This document shows positions 34,430 through 45,525 of a DNA stretch of 60,122 nt, piece by piece. How positions within the stretch are numbered: position 1 is the first letter of the stretch; every line of letters begins with the position of its first letter. The translations under genes were made by a program, and so were the position numbers. The notes beneath the pieces were generated by a model that saw nothing but the letters and a program-made list of their open reading frames with translations, was not told where the DNA came from and ran no database searches. Source of the DNA: Gnetum montanum (lineage: Eukaryota > Streptophyta > Gnetopsida > Gnetales > Gnetaceae); assembly GCA_015680685.1 (NCBI GenBank), contig MNCI01034785.1, positions 992,485 through 1,052,606 of the forward strand, in the 5' to 3' direction.

Positions 34430-35503
34430 AATGGAAAACCTCCTATTATGGTCTTTAATGTACCTTGTGAAATAGAAAATGAAGAGGTTTTCTCATTGGA
34501 GCAAGTTATGGTAAACAATCCCAACCCACCTAATGCTTGCTACTATAGATTTAAAGACATCATGAACAACACATAACAACAAGCTAGGAATGACCCTTAC
34601 ACTTCTCCAAAAAAAAAAAGAGCTCCTAGTCAAAGTAAAATAAATACTCAAATTGAGCCATCCCAAAAAAATGCTCCACAATAATCAAACCCACCTTCTA
34701 TACTTAGAAGAACTCCACCTCAACAAGAAGTTAAATACGTACCTAATACTTACGATCTAGTTGAGGATTTGAAGAAAACCAAAGCTAACATCTAAATGTA
34801 TGACGTTTTACAAATTAAAGAAATGAGAGAGGTGGTTCAAGAGATAGTTCATAGACTAGAAACCAATAAAGGAAAATCCCTAACCTTTAAAAGGCAAGTT
34901 CACTTCATGTAAAGTCCTAATGTGCTATCAAGACACAATGTAAACAATTCCATGATGAACAAGAATGAGCAACCTCATTTCCTAACAACTCTAATTATTT
35001 TAGAAAAGAATATTCATAATTGTTTGATGGATTTTGGAGCAACTGTTAGTTTCATGCCACTTAAGGTATGTAAGACTTTAGGAGCACAAATGATACCACA
35101 AATGAAAAATGTGATTCAACTCAATGGGTCCAATGTACTTGTAGTAGGGTCATTAAAAGGAGTGAAAGTGCAACTTAAACAATACCCTATGTTCACATGT
35201 TATATAGATATCTTGGTAGTTGACATGTCACCTACCTATGGTGTGCTCCTATCTAGGACTTTTGGATACAAGTTTGGGGGCTTCTTTAGGTTGGATTTCT
35301 TAGAACTATTAATCCTTATCAAAGGAAAATCTAAATACATGACTATACCTCGAGAATCATTTTACAAACAAGTAGTTACAACCTTGGATCAAAAAGATCA
35401 ATCTTTAGAAGATCAAAAAACTAATATTTATGTTGGGGTTATTAAGGTTGAGCATAGAAAACATGTTGAAAATGACTATGTGAGTGGAATTAAAAAAATA
35501 TAG
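34430..35503 (+). pseudogene. N2 aspartic protease
   Basis: A linker with stops (34430-34915) includes YDLVEDLKKTKANI, a sequence that precedes the protease in a plant Ty3 group related to Tat. The 193-codon frame 34922-35503 then gives NCLMDFGATVSFMPLKVC, with D-F-G-A at the active site where DSGA is usual. VIQLNGSNVLVVG, YIDILVVDMSPTYGVLLSRT and FGYKFGGFFRLD follow (family: DIPxxYGxLLSRxW...LxGxxxxDxSH). The Ser-to-Phe change beside the catalytic Asp probably weakens it. No RT frame follows. Confidence 0.82.
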
Positions 35504-36120
35504 GCTGTCTCTCATGCATATTCCACCCAATCCTATTAAAGTTCTAGAGAAGGTAAAGAATTCTATGGAGACACCTTGCCTGATCAACAACATGATGGAT
35601 TTTATCTAAGTGATCCACCATCTTTAGGGGAAGATAAATATGTAAGTAAAACCCTACCTCTTAAAACATTTGAAGGTGTGCCAAATTTTAATGATACATC
35701 CATGGAACATTCTCTTAGAAAGGCTATATCTGATGACCCATCAAGACCTAGACGTATCATTAAAACTGATATCAAAGAAAGACTTGATAGAAAATGAACA
35801 ACCAAGTTAAGATTAGGTCTTGATTTTTGTAATCTTAAGCATCGAAAATTTTTTAAATAATGTCTTAATAGGAAGTACATTGGTGAAGTATTTAAGATAG
35901 AAGATCTAGTCTTTGAAAAAGGTAAAACATTTAATCAAGAAAATATTCAAAGTAAGTTCTCTCTTATGTGGTTAGGCCCATTCCAAATTAAAGATGTCAT
36001 TGGCCCCAATGTGTACAAGGTTGCTAATGTGCAAGGATATAAGTTACCTAGAAATTTTAATACATTTCATTTGAAGCATTTCTACTTAGGTGCCCCACAT
36101 GAACACCTAGTAGATTCTTA
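35504..36120 (+). pseudogene. N2 integrase C-terminal tail
   Basis: After a region with no clear match (35504-35860, including an open 73-codon stretch at 35576-35797), the frame near 35920-36117 reads KFSLMWLGPFQIKDVIGPNV, then YKVANVQGYKLPRNFNTFHL and KHFYLGAP. This is the GPF/GPY module at the end of Ty3 integrases (WxGPYxIxxxxxxxxYxLxxxDGxxxPxxxNxxHLKxYY). The RT, RNase H and integrase core that should precede it are gone, so an internal deletion joined protease to the integrase tail. Confidence 0.78.
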
Positions 36121-37260
36121 GTTACATGTTTTCTTCCTCTTCACCATGCATGTCATTTGTATATAGTTGCATTTGCATATTTTATTTGCACTTCCATCAT
36201 TTATTTATTGGCATATTGTTTTGATTTTTTCTTTGCATATGATTTTAGTAATCATTATGATCTTTTGAGTTACTAGGCATTGGGTCATGAGAAAACCATC
36301 CAAAAATAATGTGAGTATAATTCTTTGTATAATATTTCCTATATTTTAATAATGCTTTGATTCTTCCCAATATTTTTCAAGGCTTTAGTTTCTATAGTTT
36401 TGTTGGATTATGGAATATGAGATTTGTGCTAACTTATCATGTAATCATCATGATCATGTGAGTGTAGGATAGGTGATGTTGGAGAATGGTTAGCCATAAT
36501 CACTAGGTGACCTTGGAAAATCCCATTTCCCCTCTCATAAGCCCTAGCCCTCAAGTGTGATGATCCATGGTTACCTTGTGAACAACAAGGTGAAGTGTGT
36601 TCATTTCCACTTGAGAACCCTTAGCCACCTAAGAGAACTGCTATGCTACTATCAAATTGCAATTAAAGGTACATAAATGAGGGTTGGACTGCACCATGGA
36701 AAAAGTTTCCTCAAAAAGAAAAAAAAAAGGAATGAGGACCGTGTTCACTTGCAGTGCAGCTAATCGGCCAAACTTGTGTTGGAATTCCTACCTTAAGAAT
36801 AAAGTACACCATGGGCAAAGTTTCCTCAAAAAGAAAAAAAAAACAAAAAAAGAGTTCCAAGGAAAAATTTGAAAGTTGTGACCAGCCATAATCAAATATG
36901 AGCCTATCCTCCTCATTAAGTTTAGTATGGATCTTGTGCTCAAAGTAGTCCACATATCATTAGATTTTACTTTGTAAGAAGACTAGGAAATAAATCATAA
37001 TTATATTTTAACTATATATATATATATATGTAGTTAAGATAATAAAATTATATATTTAGAGTTTAATTAAATAAGATGGTGTGGTTTGGGTGGCCCACGT
37101 CTAGTTCTCTTTTGATTATTTGGTTATTTTAATCATGTTTAGGTTAATACAGTTTACTTTTAAGTTTCCATTTGCTTGTTTTGTGACGTTTGTGATTTCC
37201 TATCTGTTACATCTCCTTTAAAATTTGTTGTGGTCTTGTTTCTTACACTTGCATGCAATT
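36121..37260 (+). other. N2 3' non-coding region
   Basis: No polymerase similarity. It contains an imperfect direct repeat of CACCATGG(A/G)(A/C)AAAGTTTCCTC near 36692 and 36809, and a (TA)n tract near 37013-37029. Confidence 0.6.
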
Positions 37261-37278
37261 AAAAGTTTGGGGGCTAAG
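37261..37278 (+). other. N2 polypurine tract
   Basis: AAAAGTTTGGGGGCTAAG abuts the 3' LTR. Confidence 0.7.
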
Positions 37279-38263
37279 TGTTGATGTCAACACTCCCATG
37301 CTCACATGGGGCCATGATTATCAACATTTCTATTTCTCTCCCTGCATAACCACAATAAAAATTATGCAAGTATTGAGAATTTAAACTTTCATATGGTAGT
37401 CATTAATGGCAGTAATTACAGATATTAGTGGTAAACGTTTTGGAAGTTATGGCAATTACGGTCATTAATGATGTCGATTATGAACATAAGTGGGCACTTA
37501 ATTGGAGAATGTGGGCATTATTACATAAGAAGTGGTGGAAATTTTTGTAGCTGTTACATGAAACATGGACATCATTATGAATAGTTGTAGCGGCTATAAA
37601 ATAGAGTCTAGGGGAGGGATTAAGGAATTGAGAGGAGAGGTCCCAAAAATAGGCTCTGGCTATTAATCTGAAGGGGCAGCTTTCTTTCCACTAAGCAACA
37701 GTTTTCTATTTTCTTTTCTTTTCTTTATAGGATTTTGGTTAATCTTTGAGAAGGATCCAAGGTAGGAGCTAGTGGCTTAAAATCAGATCCTTGTGGGTTT
37801 TCTCAATGATAGCAGGAGCTTGTCACAATGGTGTAGACATAGGTGAATGATCTTCCTCTCTATAGTGGTGCACAATAGGTGGCAGACAATAGTAGTCTTT
37901 AAGAACTATAGTTGTTTCCTTGTGTGGACTATAGTGGAAAATCACTTTCTTTTTCTCTTCCTCTCTTGTGGTGATCGTTGTCTTCCTGCCTAGCAGTGGA
38001 TACAATCAACAGTCACGGATCAGAAACGTCAGTGGGACTAGGGAAAATTTAGTTCTTTTAATTACCTATTTGTATTGAAGATAATTATATAATTTAAATT
38101 CCATATTTCTTTCTAGTTTATTATTTTCAAAAGGCCACGTAGCCCTCTCCAGCTGAGACTATTCCCTAGTTTCCATACCCATACGAGAGACGCCCCAGGC
38201 AATAGTCTCCTAAAATGAGTTTTCTTTCTCAGTGTTGGTGTGACTAGAATTTATGCATAAACA
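37279..38263 (+). repeat. Element N2 3' LTR
   Basis: 985 bp, TGTTGATG to CATAAACA, followed by CTACC. Confidence 0.92.
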
Positions 38264-38268
38264 CTACC

Positions 38269-38635
38269 AACATCATATATATTTAGAGGAAAATGTAAAA
38301 ATAGTATGAATTTCCCTAAGATGAATTAATCTAGCCTTAAAAAAAATTGTTAAGGATGAAATTTTAAAACTTTGGAAAGAAGGGATTATTTATAGAATAG
38401 ATGATAGTGAATGGATTAGCCCCATTATTGTAGTTCCAAAAAATGGATGGAAAATGGATAGTTTGTATGGATTATATAAGGTTAAACCAAAATACAAAGA
38501 AAGACCATTTTCCATTACCATACATAGATTAAATTCTAGAAAAGTTAGAAGGACATGAATATTATTGTTTTTTAGATGGATTTATTGGATACAATCAAGT
38601 ATCCATTGCACTTAAAAATAATTTTAATAATAGAA
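38269..38635 (+). pseudogene. E1 reverse transcriptase, continued, 3' deleted
   Basis: Continues from 31688: QHHIYLEENVK, then in broken frame KKIVKDEILKLWKEGIIYRI, DDSEWISPIIVVPKNG and, near 38560-38620, the region of YCFLDGFxGYNQ (seen as FLDG, then FIGYNQVSIALKNNF). These are Athila RT motifs up to the start of the palm. It then passes directly into the integrase core, so the YxDD box, RNase H and the integrase finger are deleted. Confidence 0.82.
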
Positions 38636-39256
38636 CCATTTGATGTGTGGGGTATAGAATTTTTAGGATCATTTCCATCATCTAATGGATGTCAATACAT
38701 TTTTGTTTGTATTGACTATGTTACCAAATGGGTAGAAGCGTAAGCCACCCCAACAAATGATGTTAAGGTAGTTGTAGCATTCCTTATAGAAAATATTTTA
38801 ACACATTTTGGAACTCTATGGGTGATCATTAGTGATCAAGGAATCCATTTTGTCAATAAAATCATGGAAAAACTCCTTAATTTTGGTGGTATCTAACATA
38901 AGATAGCTACATCATATCATCCTCAAACAAATGGCCAAGTAGATAATTCTAATAGAATTATCTTGAATATATTAACAAAAACTATATGTACTAAAGAAAT
39001 GGATTCATCTAAAAATTGCAAGACATACTTTGGGCTTATCAAATTATCTATAAACCAAGTTTAGGATATTCACCTTATTAATTGGTTTATGGTAAGTTAT
39101 GTCTATTTCCTGTTGAACTTAAATATTAATCTTTTCAATTAGCCCAACAACTTAATTTTGATGAAGACATGAACTAGGTTTTTAGAATCAACCAACTTCA
39201 TGAACTTGATGAAATGTAAGTACATGCTCTTGATAAACAAAAAATTGTAAAGAAAC
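38636..39256 (+). pseudogene. E1 integrase core
   Basis: DVWGIEFLGSFPSSNGCQYI begins the core; FVCIDYVTKWVEA has the first catalytic Asp, and VIISDQGIHFVNKIMEKLL the second. The third site reads HPQTNGQVDNSNRI, where the catalytic Glu of GQVE is Asp (codon 38942-38944). GYSPY, LVYGKLCLFPVELKY and QLNFDEDMN follow in the Athila pattern, to the target site GAAAC of element B. In-frame stops occur after VEA and after GGI. The C-terminal part continues at 46300. Confidence 0.88.
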
Positions 39257-40017
39257 TGATGAGTGGTGAGGTACCCATACACTCAACCATGCGAATACAA
39301 GCGTTTCATGTGTGATCCGGTTGAACTCCAAGGACTAAGTGCTTACGCATCCTAATGGAACACTTAAGGGTTAATCAATCATTGTCTTCCCAAACTTACT
39401 TGTATTGTCATGGTTGTATGATTAAGTAAGTTTGAGGTATATGATTTTTATACTTTTTATCTTTTTAATATCTTATGCTAAGGAGGAAAGGTGAAGAGAA
39501 CTAAATGGCTAACTTTCACTAACTATTCACTAACTAAGTTCTAACTATTCCTAACACCAGTATTCATTCCCACTTGCCACACACATCCTGAACTAGTGCA
39601 ACAATACTGGGATTACCAAATGCTAATCGTTACTAGGTTACCAAGCGCTACACACATGCTTGAAGTCATTGTACTAAGTGCACTTAACTAGGAGAGTCAA
39701 GGGTTGAGAGAGATTAATTAACTAGGAAAGCATTTAAACATTCAAAAATAATTAATTGCTATTTAGCTTAGTCCATATGCTGCAAGGTTTATCAGAAATT
39801 TCATATTTATTGACGTACACAAATGTGTGCTCAGGTACAATTTGCTTGAATAAAGATCCGTTCACTTTAAGACTCCTACTGCAGGCACATGGAAATTATT
39901 CTAACTCTAGAATGGTAAAATTGCAAGAGTTTAGCTAAGGGTCTAAGTCTAAGTGTCTAAAACATGGAAAGCTACCACTTATTTATAGACATTTTGGTGA
40001 AATATTGTAGTTCATCA
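39257..40017 (-). repeat. Element B 3' LTR (left)
   Basis: 761 bp. Matches 45526-46294 with roughly one difference in ten bases by eye over 250 bases. TATAAATA (minus) lies at 39980-39987. The GATATC palindrome of the other LTR is replaced by a shorter GAAATATTG stretch. Confidence 0.9.
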
Positions 40018-40030
40018 TACCCTCATGACT
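40018..40030 (-). other. Element B polypurine tract
   Basis: In minus sense GTCATGAGGGTA abuts the LTR; N1 has ATCATGGGGGTA. An inner copy, AGTCATGGGGGT, lies at 40566-40577. Confidence 0.6.
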
Positions 40031-41911
40031 GAATGAAGACTTGTCCTTGAGTTCCTTACAAAATATTGGAAAGGTATGGGATTATTGACTTCAATGACAC
40101 TAATGGTGAATGGGATGACACATGAATGGATCAATCATTACAATACATGACAATATTAGTGTTCATGACTACAAGAATGAACACCATACACATTTCACAT
40201 CCAATCTTATTTGGTAGCTGGGAAAGAAAAGAGAGAGAAGATGTGTTGCTGCCAATGCCATGATTGCGCCTTCCATTGTCCATCCATAGTCATGCCATCA
40301 ATCTTGTTCCTTGCATGACTATTCCAACACCAACCCATCCTAAGTGTTTTCTCTAGCTCTAGTCCATTATTGTATGATTACCATTTGCACACACAACACA
40401 GTCTCATATTAGCAAGGGTAATTAACTCACAATGTATTTGATACCTTGCCTCGGTGTAAGGTCCATTGGCTGAGTTGTGATATGGCTAATACAGATTCAG
40501 GAGGTATACACTGGTGACTACCCAAGGTGTAGGGGTTAGGAAAATTGAAAAAAATGTACCAAGACCCCCATGACTAAGAGTGATCCTCTGGTAGCGATAG
40601 AATGGAAAAATATACGAAATAAGAAAGATGGAGAAAAAGAAACAATGACAACATCGATAAAATGGATGCCAAAGGTGGAAATGAAAAAAATAAATGTTGA
40701 TTGTGGGAATGTTTAATGGAAAGAAGTTAATTAATGCACCAAATAGGAAAGCTAGTGGATCCCCCCCAAAAGCAGGCTCATGCCCTTAATGCCTTGACAA
40801 TCCCACATTCAAAGAGTCTGTAGGCTCTGGAAATTTCATTTAGAAGTAGGAGTTAAAGTCTTAACCATATGAATTTACCAAAAAGAAAATAACTTATTAA
40901 CCAAAATATAGACTATTAATACAACCGACAATGAGGTGGAAAATGGAGAAACAATGATGAGGAGAAGAGAATGGAATGGAGTCCCAAGAACAAGGTGGTG
41001 TACAACCCCTTGTGTATGTATGGTTAATGTAACTTAGTAGATCTCATTCCAAATCTAGCCTCAAACAATCCATATTCAGTGACTTCACATTAATACACTT
41101 GGCCAAGCCATCCACTTGAAGTAGCAAGAATGCTTTCGCCAAAGAGTCACCACCATTCCGAGGAAATGAGAAAAGGAAAATTAGGAAGTGAGAGAGGGCC
41201 TTAGTGAGAGGGAACATATTTGTTTAGTTCCATAACCAATGCTTGTAGCCTAGATGATTATTTCATCTAAGGGGTGTGCTTTGAATTCTCCCCTTTTTTT
41301 TTGTTTTTTTTTTTTGCATGAGAACCACACCATGGAAAGACTTATTATTTTTATTAGCTCAGCTTCCTAATAATAGAGCAATGTCAGAATGGTAAGGAAA
41401 ACCCAAGAAGAAAACATCCAAGAACCCAAGAGAATGACCAACACAAATGCATCAAATCCCCTTGAAGTCACACCCTTTTCAATCCTTGAGTCCTTATGTA
41501 GTTTGAGATATACCCAATTACCAATTTGTTGACAGTTCTATTATTTAAAGAAAGGGACTGTATAGTTCCAAGCCAAGAGAGACCATAGAATTCATGGATA
41601 CATGGATGTCATGGACTCATTACCTATTATTTCAAAAGAACCATACCTTAGTATCAACATTATAACTCATAGGTAAAAACCAAACATTAGCAATCAATGA
41701 AATATAGTTCATACCACCATCAAGGTCACTTATTAGGTAATGAACCTAACAAAATAAACAACACAAAAAAAAATGAAAGAGTATAAATGATGTTTCAAAA
41801 TAAAAATAGAAAATTTAAAGAAAGTTGTAAAACAAAAATGAGTAAAACAAAAAATTAAAAATAAAAATATGTAAAACAAAAAAATAAAAAGAAACTAAGG
41901 GCCTCAATTGA
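40031..41911 (-). other. Element B 3' non-coding block
   Basis: Collinear with 15361-17410 of N1 and with the A interior blocks. It contains a GAGAGAGAAG tract at 40231-40240, the inner polypurine-like motif at 40566-40577, AACAAGGTGGTGTACAACCC near 40990, and the GTAAAAC-rich tract at 41818-41890. The 115-codon frame seen in N1 at 16202 has stops here. Confidence 0.7.
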
Positions 41912-42835
41912 TTAGCATAGGTGGCCATCTCCCCCATGACTGAATTGGAAGGGAGAGATCCAAAATAATGAGCGGGGTTGTCTTTTCTTTGAGGTATTAT
42001 GTGCATTGACCATTCTAGATTCATTGCAAGGGCTGGTCTGTTGCACATTGACTAGTAATCTCTTATCAGAGTACTTGTTTGAATTTTTTAGGAGTTTCCA
42101 ACTTACCTCAATTGATGTTTTTAGGTTAAGGTCTGGAGGTTGGTGACACTCTTGCTCTAGTGTATCTATGCTTTTGATGTGAGCACAAGTTGTCCCCTCA
42201 GTTAGTTCCATGCACGTTGGTGATTTGCTCTCTTGATCAGCTATCAACCACAGGGTTTCTTTTTGTTGTGTGGTTACTACATATAGGCACTTTTGTATAT
42301 TAATTTCTTATGCACATTGGTTGCATGCAGGCAATGCTGAACATTTCTGCATGCAATCACACCCTATATCACTGTATGTGATGCATGGAACTTTCTTCTT
42401 CTCAATCTTCCCAAAATTATTTTCCTTAGATATCTCTAGGGAAATATCATGGACTCATAGGCATGCATTTATGGTACTTAGCCATGCCCTTCCCATGATT
42501 ATTGGGAAGTCCCCTTTACCATTGTTTACTTGTATTACTAGGAAATCAGCTAGGTATGACCATCCACACATAGTTGTAACAATGTCCTCTACCTGTCCCA
42601 AAGGAACAGTGATGGACTAGTCAACCAACTCTAGGTGAATATTTCTCTTCCTTAATGGAGGCAAGTTCCAGGCCTTGTACATCTCTTGCAATATTAAGTT
42701 GACTTTGGAACCTGAGTCCAGAAGAGCTTTATAGGGTTCATTCCCAACGACTTGGAGATACATTAGAGGGCTTCTAGGGTTAGAGAATTTCTTGGGAAGG
42801 TGTCCTTCATTAATCTAGTAAGTAATAACATTTGT
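41912..42835 (-). pseudogene. Element B aspartic protease and tail
   Basis: In minus sense: YLQVVGNEPYKALLDSGSKV with catalytic D-S-G near 42713-42721, then NLILQEMYKAWNLPPLRKRN, ITVPLGQVEDIVTTMCG, ADFLVIQVNN and FPIIMGRAWLSTINACLWVH. The tail VPCITYSDIGCDCMQKCSAL and CLYVVTTQQKETLWL runs into an open stretch at 41912-42247. Only a few stops interrupt it. It is the best preserved protease of family 1, and its active site DSGS is intact. Confidence 0.85.
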
Positions 42836-43831
42836 TAACATAACCATGTGTGTTGAGCTTGGTTTTTGGATTGAAGGAAGCTCTGAAGCCTTATTTGATG
42901 GAGAGGTATTCAAAGGTTCAACCATTTGTGGTCGTGAGGGCTTGGTTGGACTGTTGGTTCTAAAGAAAGGTCTTCTCTTTATATGGTTCTCAGAACCAGT
43001 AGTGGGTTGAAGATTCATAGCCCTCGCAGCATTGTGTTGCTGCAGTTGAGTGGGGAGTTCCCCTTGCATTGTTGGAGTAGATGGTAATGGAGCTATTGGT
43101 GTGAGAGTTGTGGATAGATTTGGAGGATGGTATGTTTGTGGGTTATCTCCCCTAGGAGAAGGAGTCCTATAATACTCTTGAGCTTGGTAGTAACATTGTG
43201 GTGTAATGTGACCAACAGAGTCACGTGGAGAGATTGGTTGCTGCACATAATAGCCCTATGGATCTAGTTGCCACTAGGGGTATTGTTGCCTTGGTGGTGA
43301 CATCCCCCATGACTGTGGGTATTGCCACTGTTGGTGTTGCTCAATAGGTTGTGGTGGATTTTCACTTAGATAATATGTTGAAGTTTGGTGGAACTACCTT
43401 GGGTTACCTTGGGGATAAGGTAACCATCGAGGTGCTTTCCATTTATTAAGTCGTGGGTTGTATGCATACACCCCAGACTCTTGTAGATGTGATATCACTA
43501 GGCAACATCCCTTAGGATGGTCGTATTGGCATATCTCACATCCACCATCATTTTTCATATCTAAATCCACAACCTCTTTAGTGATGGCCAATTTACCCTT
43601 ACCATTGTTATGTGCATTATCTACATCTCTCCTTTTCTTTTTTTCATAGTCACTATGTCGGTCCCAAGATTCCTCTACAATTTTAAGGACAGTTTCAAAT
43701 CTACTATCCAGGGAGTCCCACATTTGGTCTACCTTTGCTGAGACTTCAGTTGTTAATTTTTGAAGTGGCAAGGTTTTCCTATTCACCATCTCTTCAAGTG
43801 GTGACTCTTCCTCCTCCTCACAGAATCTCAC
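42815..43831 (-). pseudogene. Element B gag, C-terminal part
   Basis: Frame 43394-43831 gives NRKTLPLQKLTTEVSAKVDQ, MWDSLDSRFETVLKIVEES, a charged stretch, then the zinc knuckle CEICQYDHPKGCC and ISHLQESGVYAYNPR, ending PYPQGNPR. Frame 42815-43246 is a Pro/Thr/Gln-rich linker before the protease (PLPSTPTMQGELPTQLQQHN). The knuckle has all its Cys and His: C-X2-C-X3-H-X3-C-C. Confidence 0.85.
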
Positions 43832-43840
43832 TCCCCTTTT

Positions 43841-45379
43841 TCAGAGGGAAGGATCTTGGTTGTACTCTTCCATAGTTTCTCTCTTGCATAGCTCCCCTTC
43901 TTCCTTAGCTACTTGCTCTAGCAATCTATGAACCTGATGAGACCTAAGTTTTGATAATATCCCTTGGGCATATGTTCCAAGGGTTCTCTTGGTTTCATGC
44001 CTAAGTCCATCTATGATATGGCATAGTTGATCTCGCTGCGAATAACCATGGCCTAGGCAACGATGTAAAAGTGCATAATAATGGCCCATGGTAGCATCCA
44101 AGGATTCATGATTTCCCTGCTTCCATCCTTGGATTTGCTTTCATAGGTTAGACACCCGGGTGTATGTTTGGTACTTGTCATTAAATAGTTCTAACATTGT
44201 ACTCCACCTTCGAATGGATTCCAGTTCCAAGGATTGGTACCAGCTTTTAGCATCTTTCATTAGTGTCCATGAGAACAACTTTAGTTTTTTCCACTCATTT
44301 TCTATGTTCTGCAAGGCACATGCATCATGGAATGCTTGTAAATGATTTTGAGGATCAACGTTGTATCCCCCCTCAAATTGTGGGATGTTATTCATGTCTA
44401 ACCTCTTGATCCTACTATCTTTTTGGTGCCTTGTAGGGATTCTCACAGCCTCTATGATATCTAACATGTTTCTAGTTGCAAGTAGGGGTTCTTCATGGTC
44501 ATCTCATTCATAGCGTCTATGGTGCCTATGTGGTTCCCTACTCTCCCTTCTTCCATGCCTTGATTCCTTAGAGTGCCCTCATCCTTGTTCTTGACCATCT
44601 CGTCAGTGTTTTTCACTTTTTTTACCTTTATCCTCATGGTTAGTTTCCTTATGGTTACGTTCAGATATAGAAGGAGAGGGTGAATGTGATGATGAAGGTG
44701 AATAAGAAGGAGAACCATCACCATGATGGTATTTTCTACCTTCTCTTCTGTGGTCCTGGCCATGATCATGATTACAATTAGATTTTCCACCCTTATCATG
44801 TGTTTGTGTTCCCTCGTTGAACACTTCATGCTCATGGGGATCAGAACCAGGGTTGTGAACTATGGAGTGAAGGTTCTCATACACCACCTCTTGACCATCA
44901 TTAGGAGGAGGAACATCATTTGGTGGGAAACCTATTGAAGCAAGTTCACCACCCTCAATTTCGCTCAAGACATGTAGAGCATTATGGGGCCATTTACCCT
45001 TTGAGAATGTATGATATCTCTCCTATGACAAGTCCCTTTGACATTGCACTTCTATGGGATGGTAGTCCCTTGTGTCATGATCACATGCAACGTACTCTGC
45101 ATACAAGGATGACATGCCTATTCATGAAAGAGAACGAAGGAGCATGTTGGGGACTGATCGATATGGAGGTAACACAATGTTACCTTCCAAGTCTCTCCAA
45201 CATAGTTGTTCATCTTGATGGAGAATAAAGGTAAAGTTGGGTACATACTCATCATGATGAATATATACCACACGGAATTGTTGAGGGACTGGAAGATCTT
45301 GGTTACGTGTGTTATGCCACCGACTGTCTCTTTTGTTAGTCCTAGGTGATGAGGTGCTTTTATGTGAAGAAGAAGACAT
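43841..45379 (-). pseudogene. Element B gag, N-terminal and capsid part
   Basis: Starts with ATG at 45379: MSSSSHKSTSSPRTNKRDSR, then VVYIHHDEYVPNFTFILHQD (45122-45379). The charged Arg/His/Ser-rich region occupies 44603-44968 (HGDGSPSYSPSSSHSPSPS). The capsid is 44141-44467 (LDMNNIPQFEGGYNVDPQNH, LQAFHDACALQNIENEWKK, AKSWYQSLELESIRRWSTML) and 43841-44101 (HIIDGLRHETKRTLGTYAQG, HRLLEQVAKEEGELC). The pieces are joined by a few stops and shifts. This is the clearest Gag of family 1 and the reference for N1, A and D. Confidence 0.88.
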
Positions 45380-45506
45380 TTTGTCTTATACGGTGTGTGA
45401 TTTACCGTTGTCTTATCTTTTCTTGATTAACCCTAAAGGGTTCATTCTAGCTTCCCAACAATATGGATGATTTTCTTATGTTCTACATAGTGCACAAATA
45501 GCTAAG

Positions 45507-45524
45507 TCCTTGGAAATGGCACTA
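45507..45524 (-). other. Element B primer binding site
   Basis: In minus sense, TAGTGCCATTTCCAAGGA lies next to the LTR at the position of the tRNA-Asp site of N1, but is more decayed. Confidence 0.5.
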
Positions 45525-45525
45525 A

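Larger units (their letters stand above)
31689..38263 (+). mobile_element. Element N2: gag-protease LTR element with integrase tail
   Basis: A 6575-bp insertion with exact target duplication CTACC (31684-31688 and 38264-38268) and two LTRs of exactly 985 bp. Termini in the 3' LTR start are TGTTGATG, and CATCAACA ends the 5' LTR. Over the first 280 bases the LTRs differ at roughly one base in ten by eye. The interior has a primer site like that of O, a long open Gag, a protease, and then only the C-terminal tail of an integrase before a non-coding stretch and polypurine tract. RT, RNase H and the integrase core are missing. Plus strand, same direction as its host E1. Confidence 0.92.
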
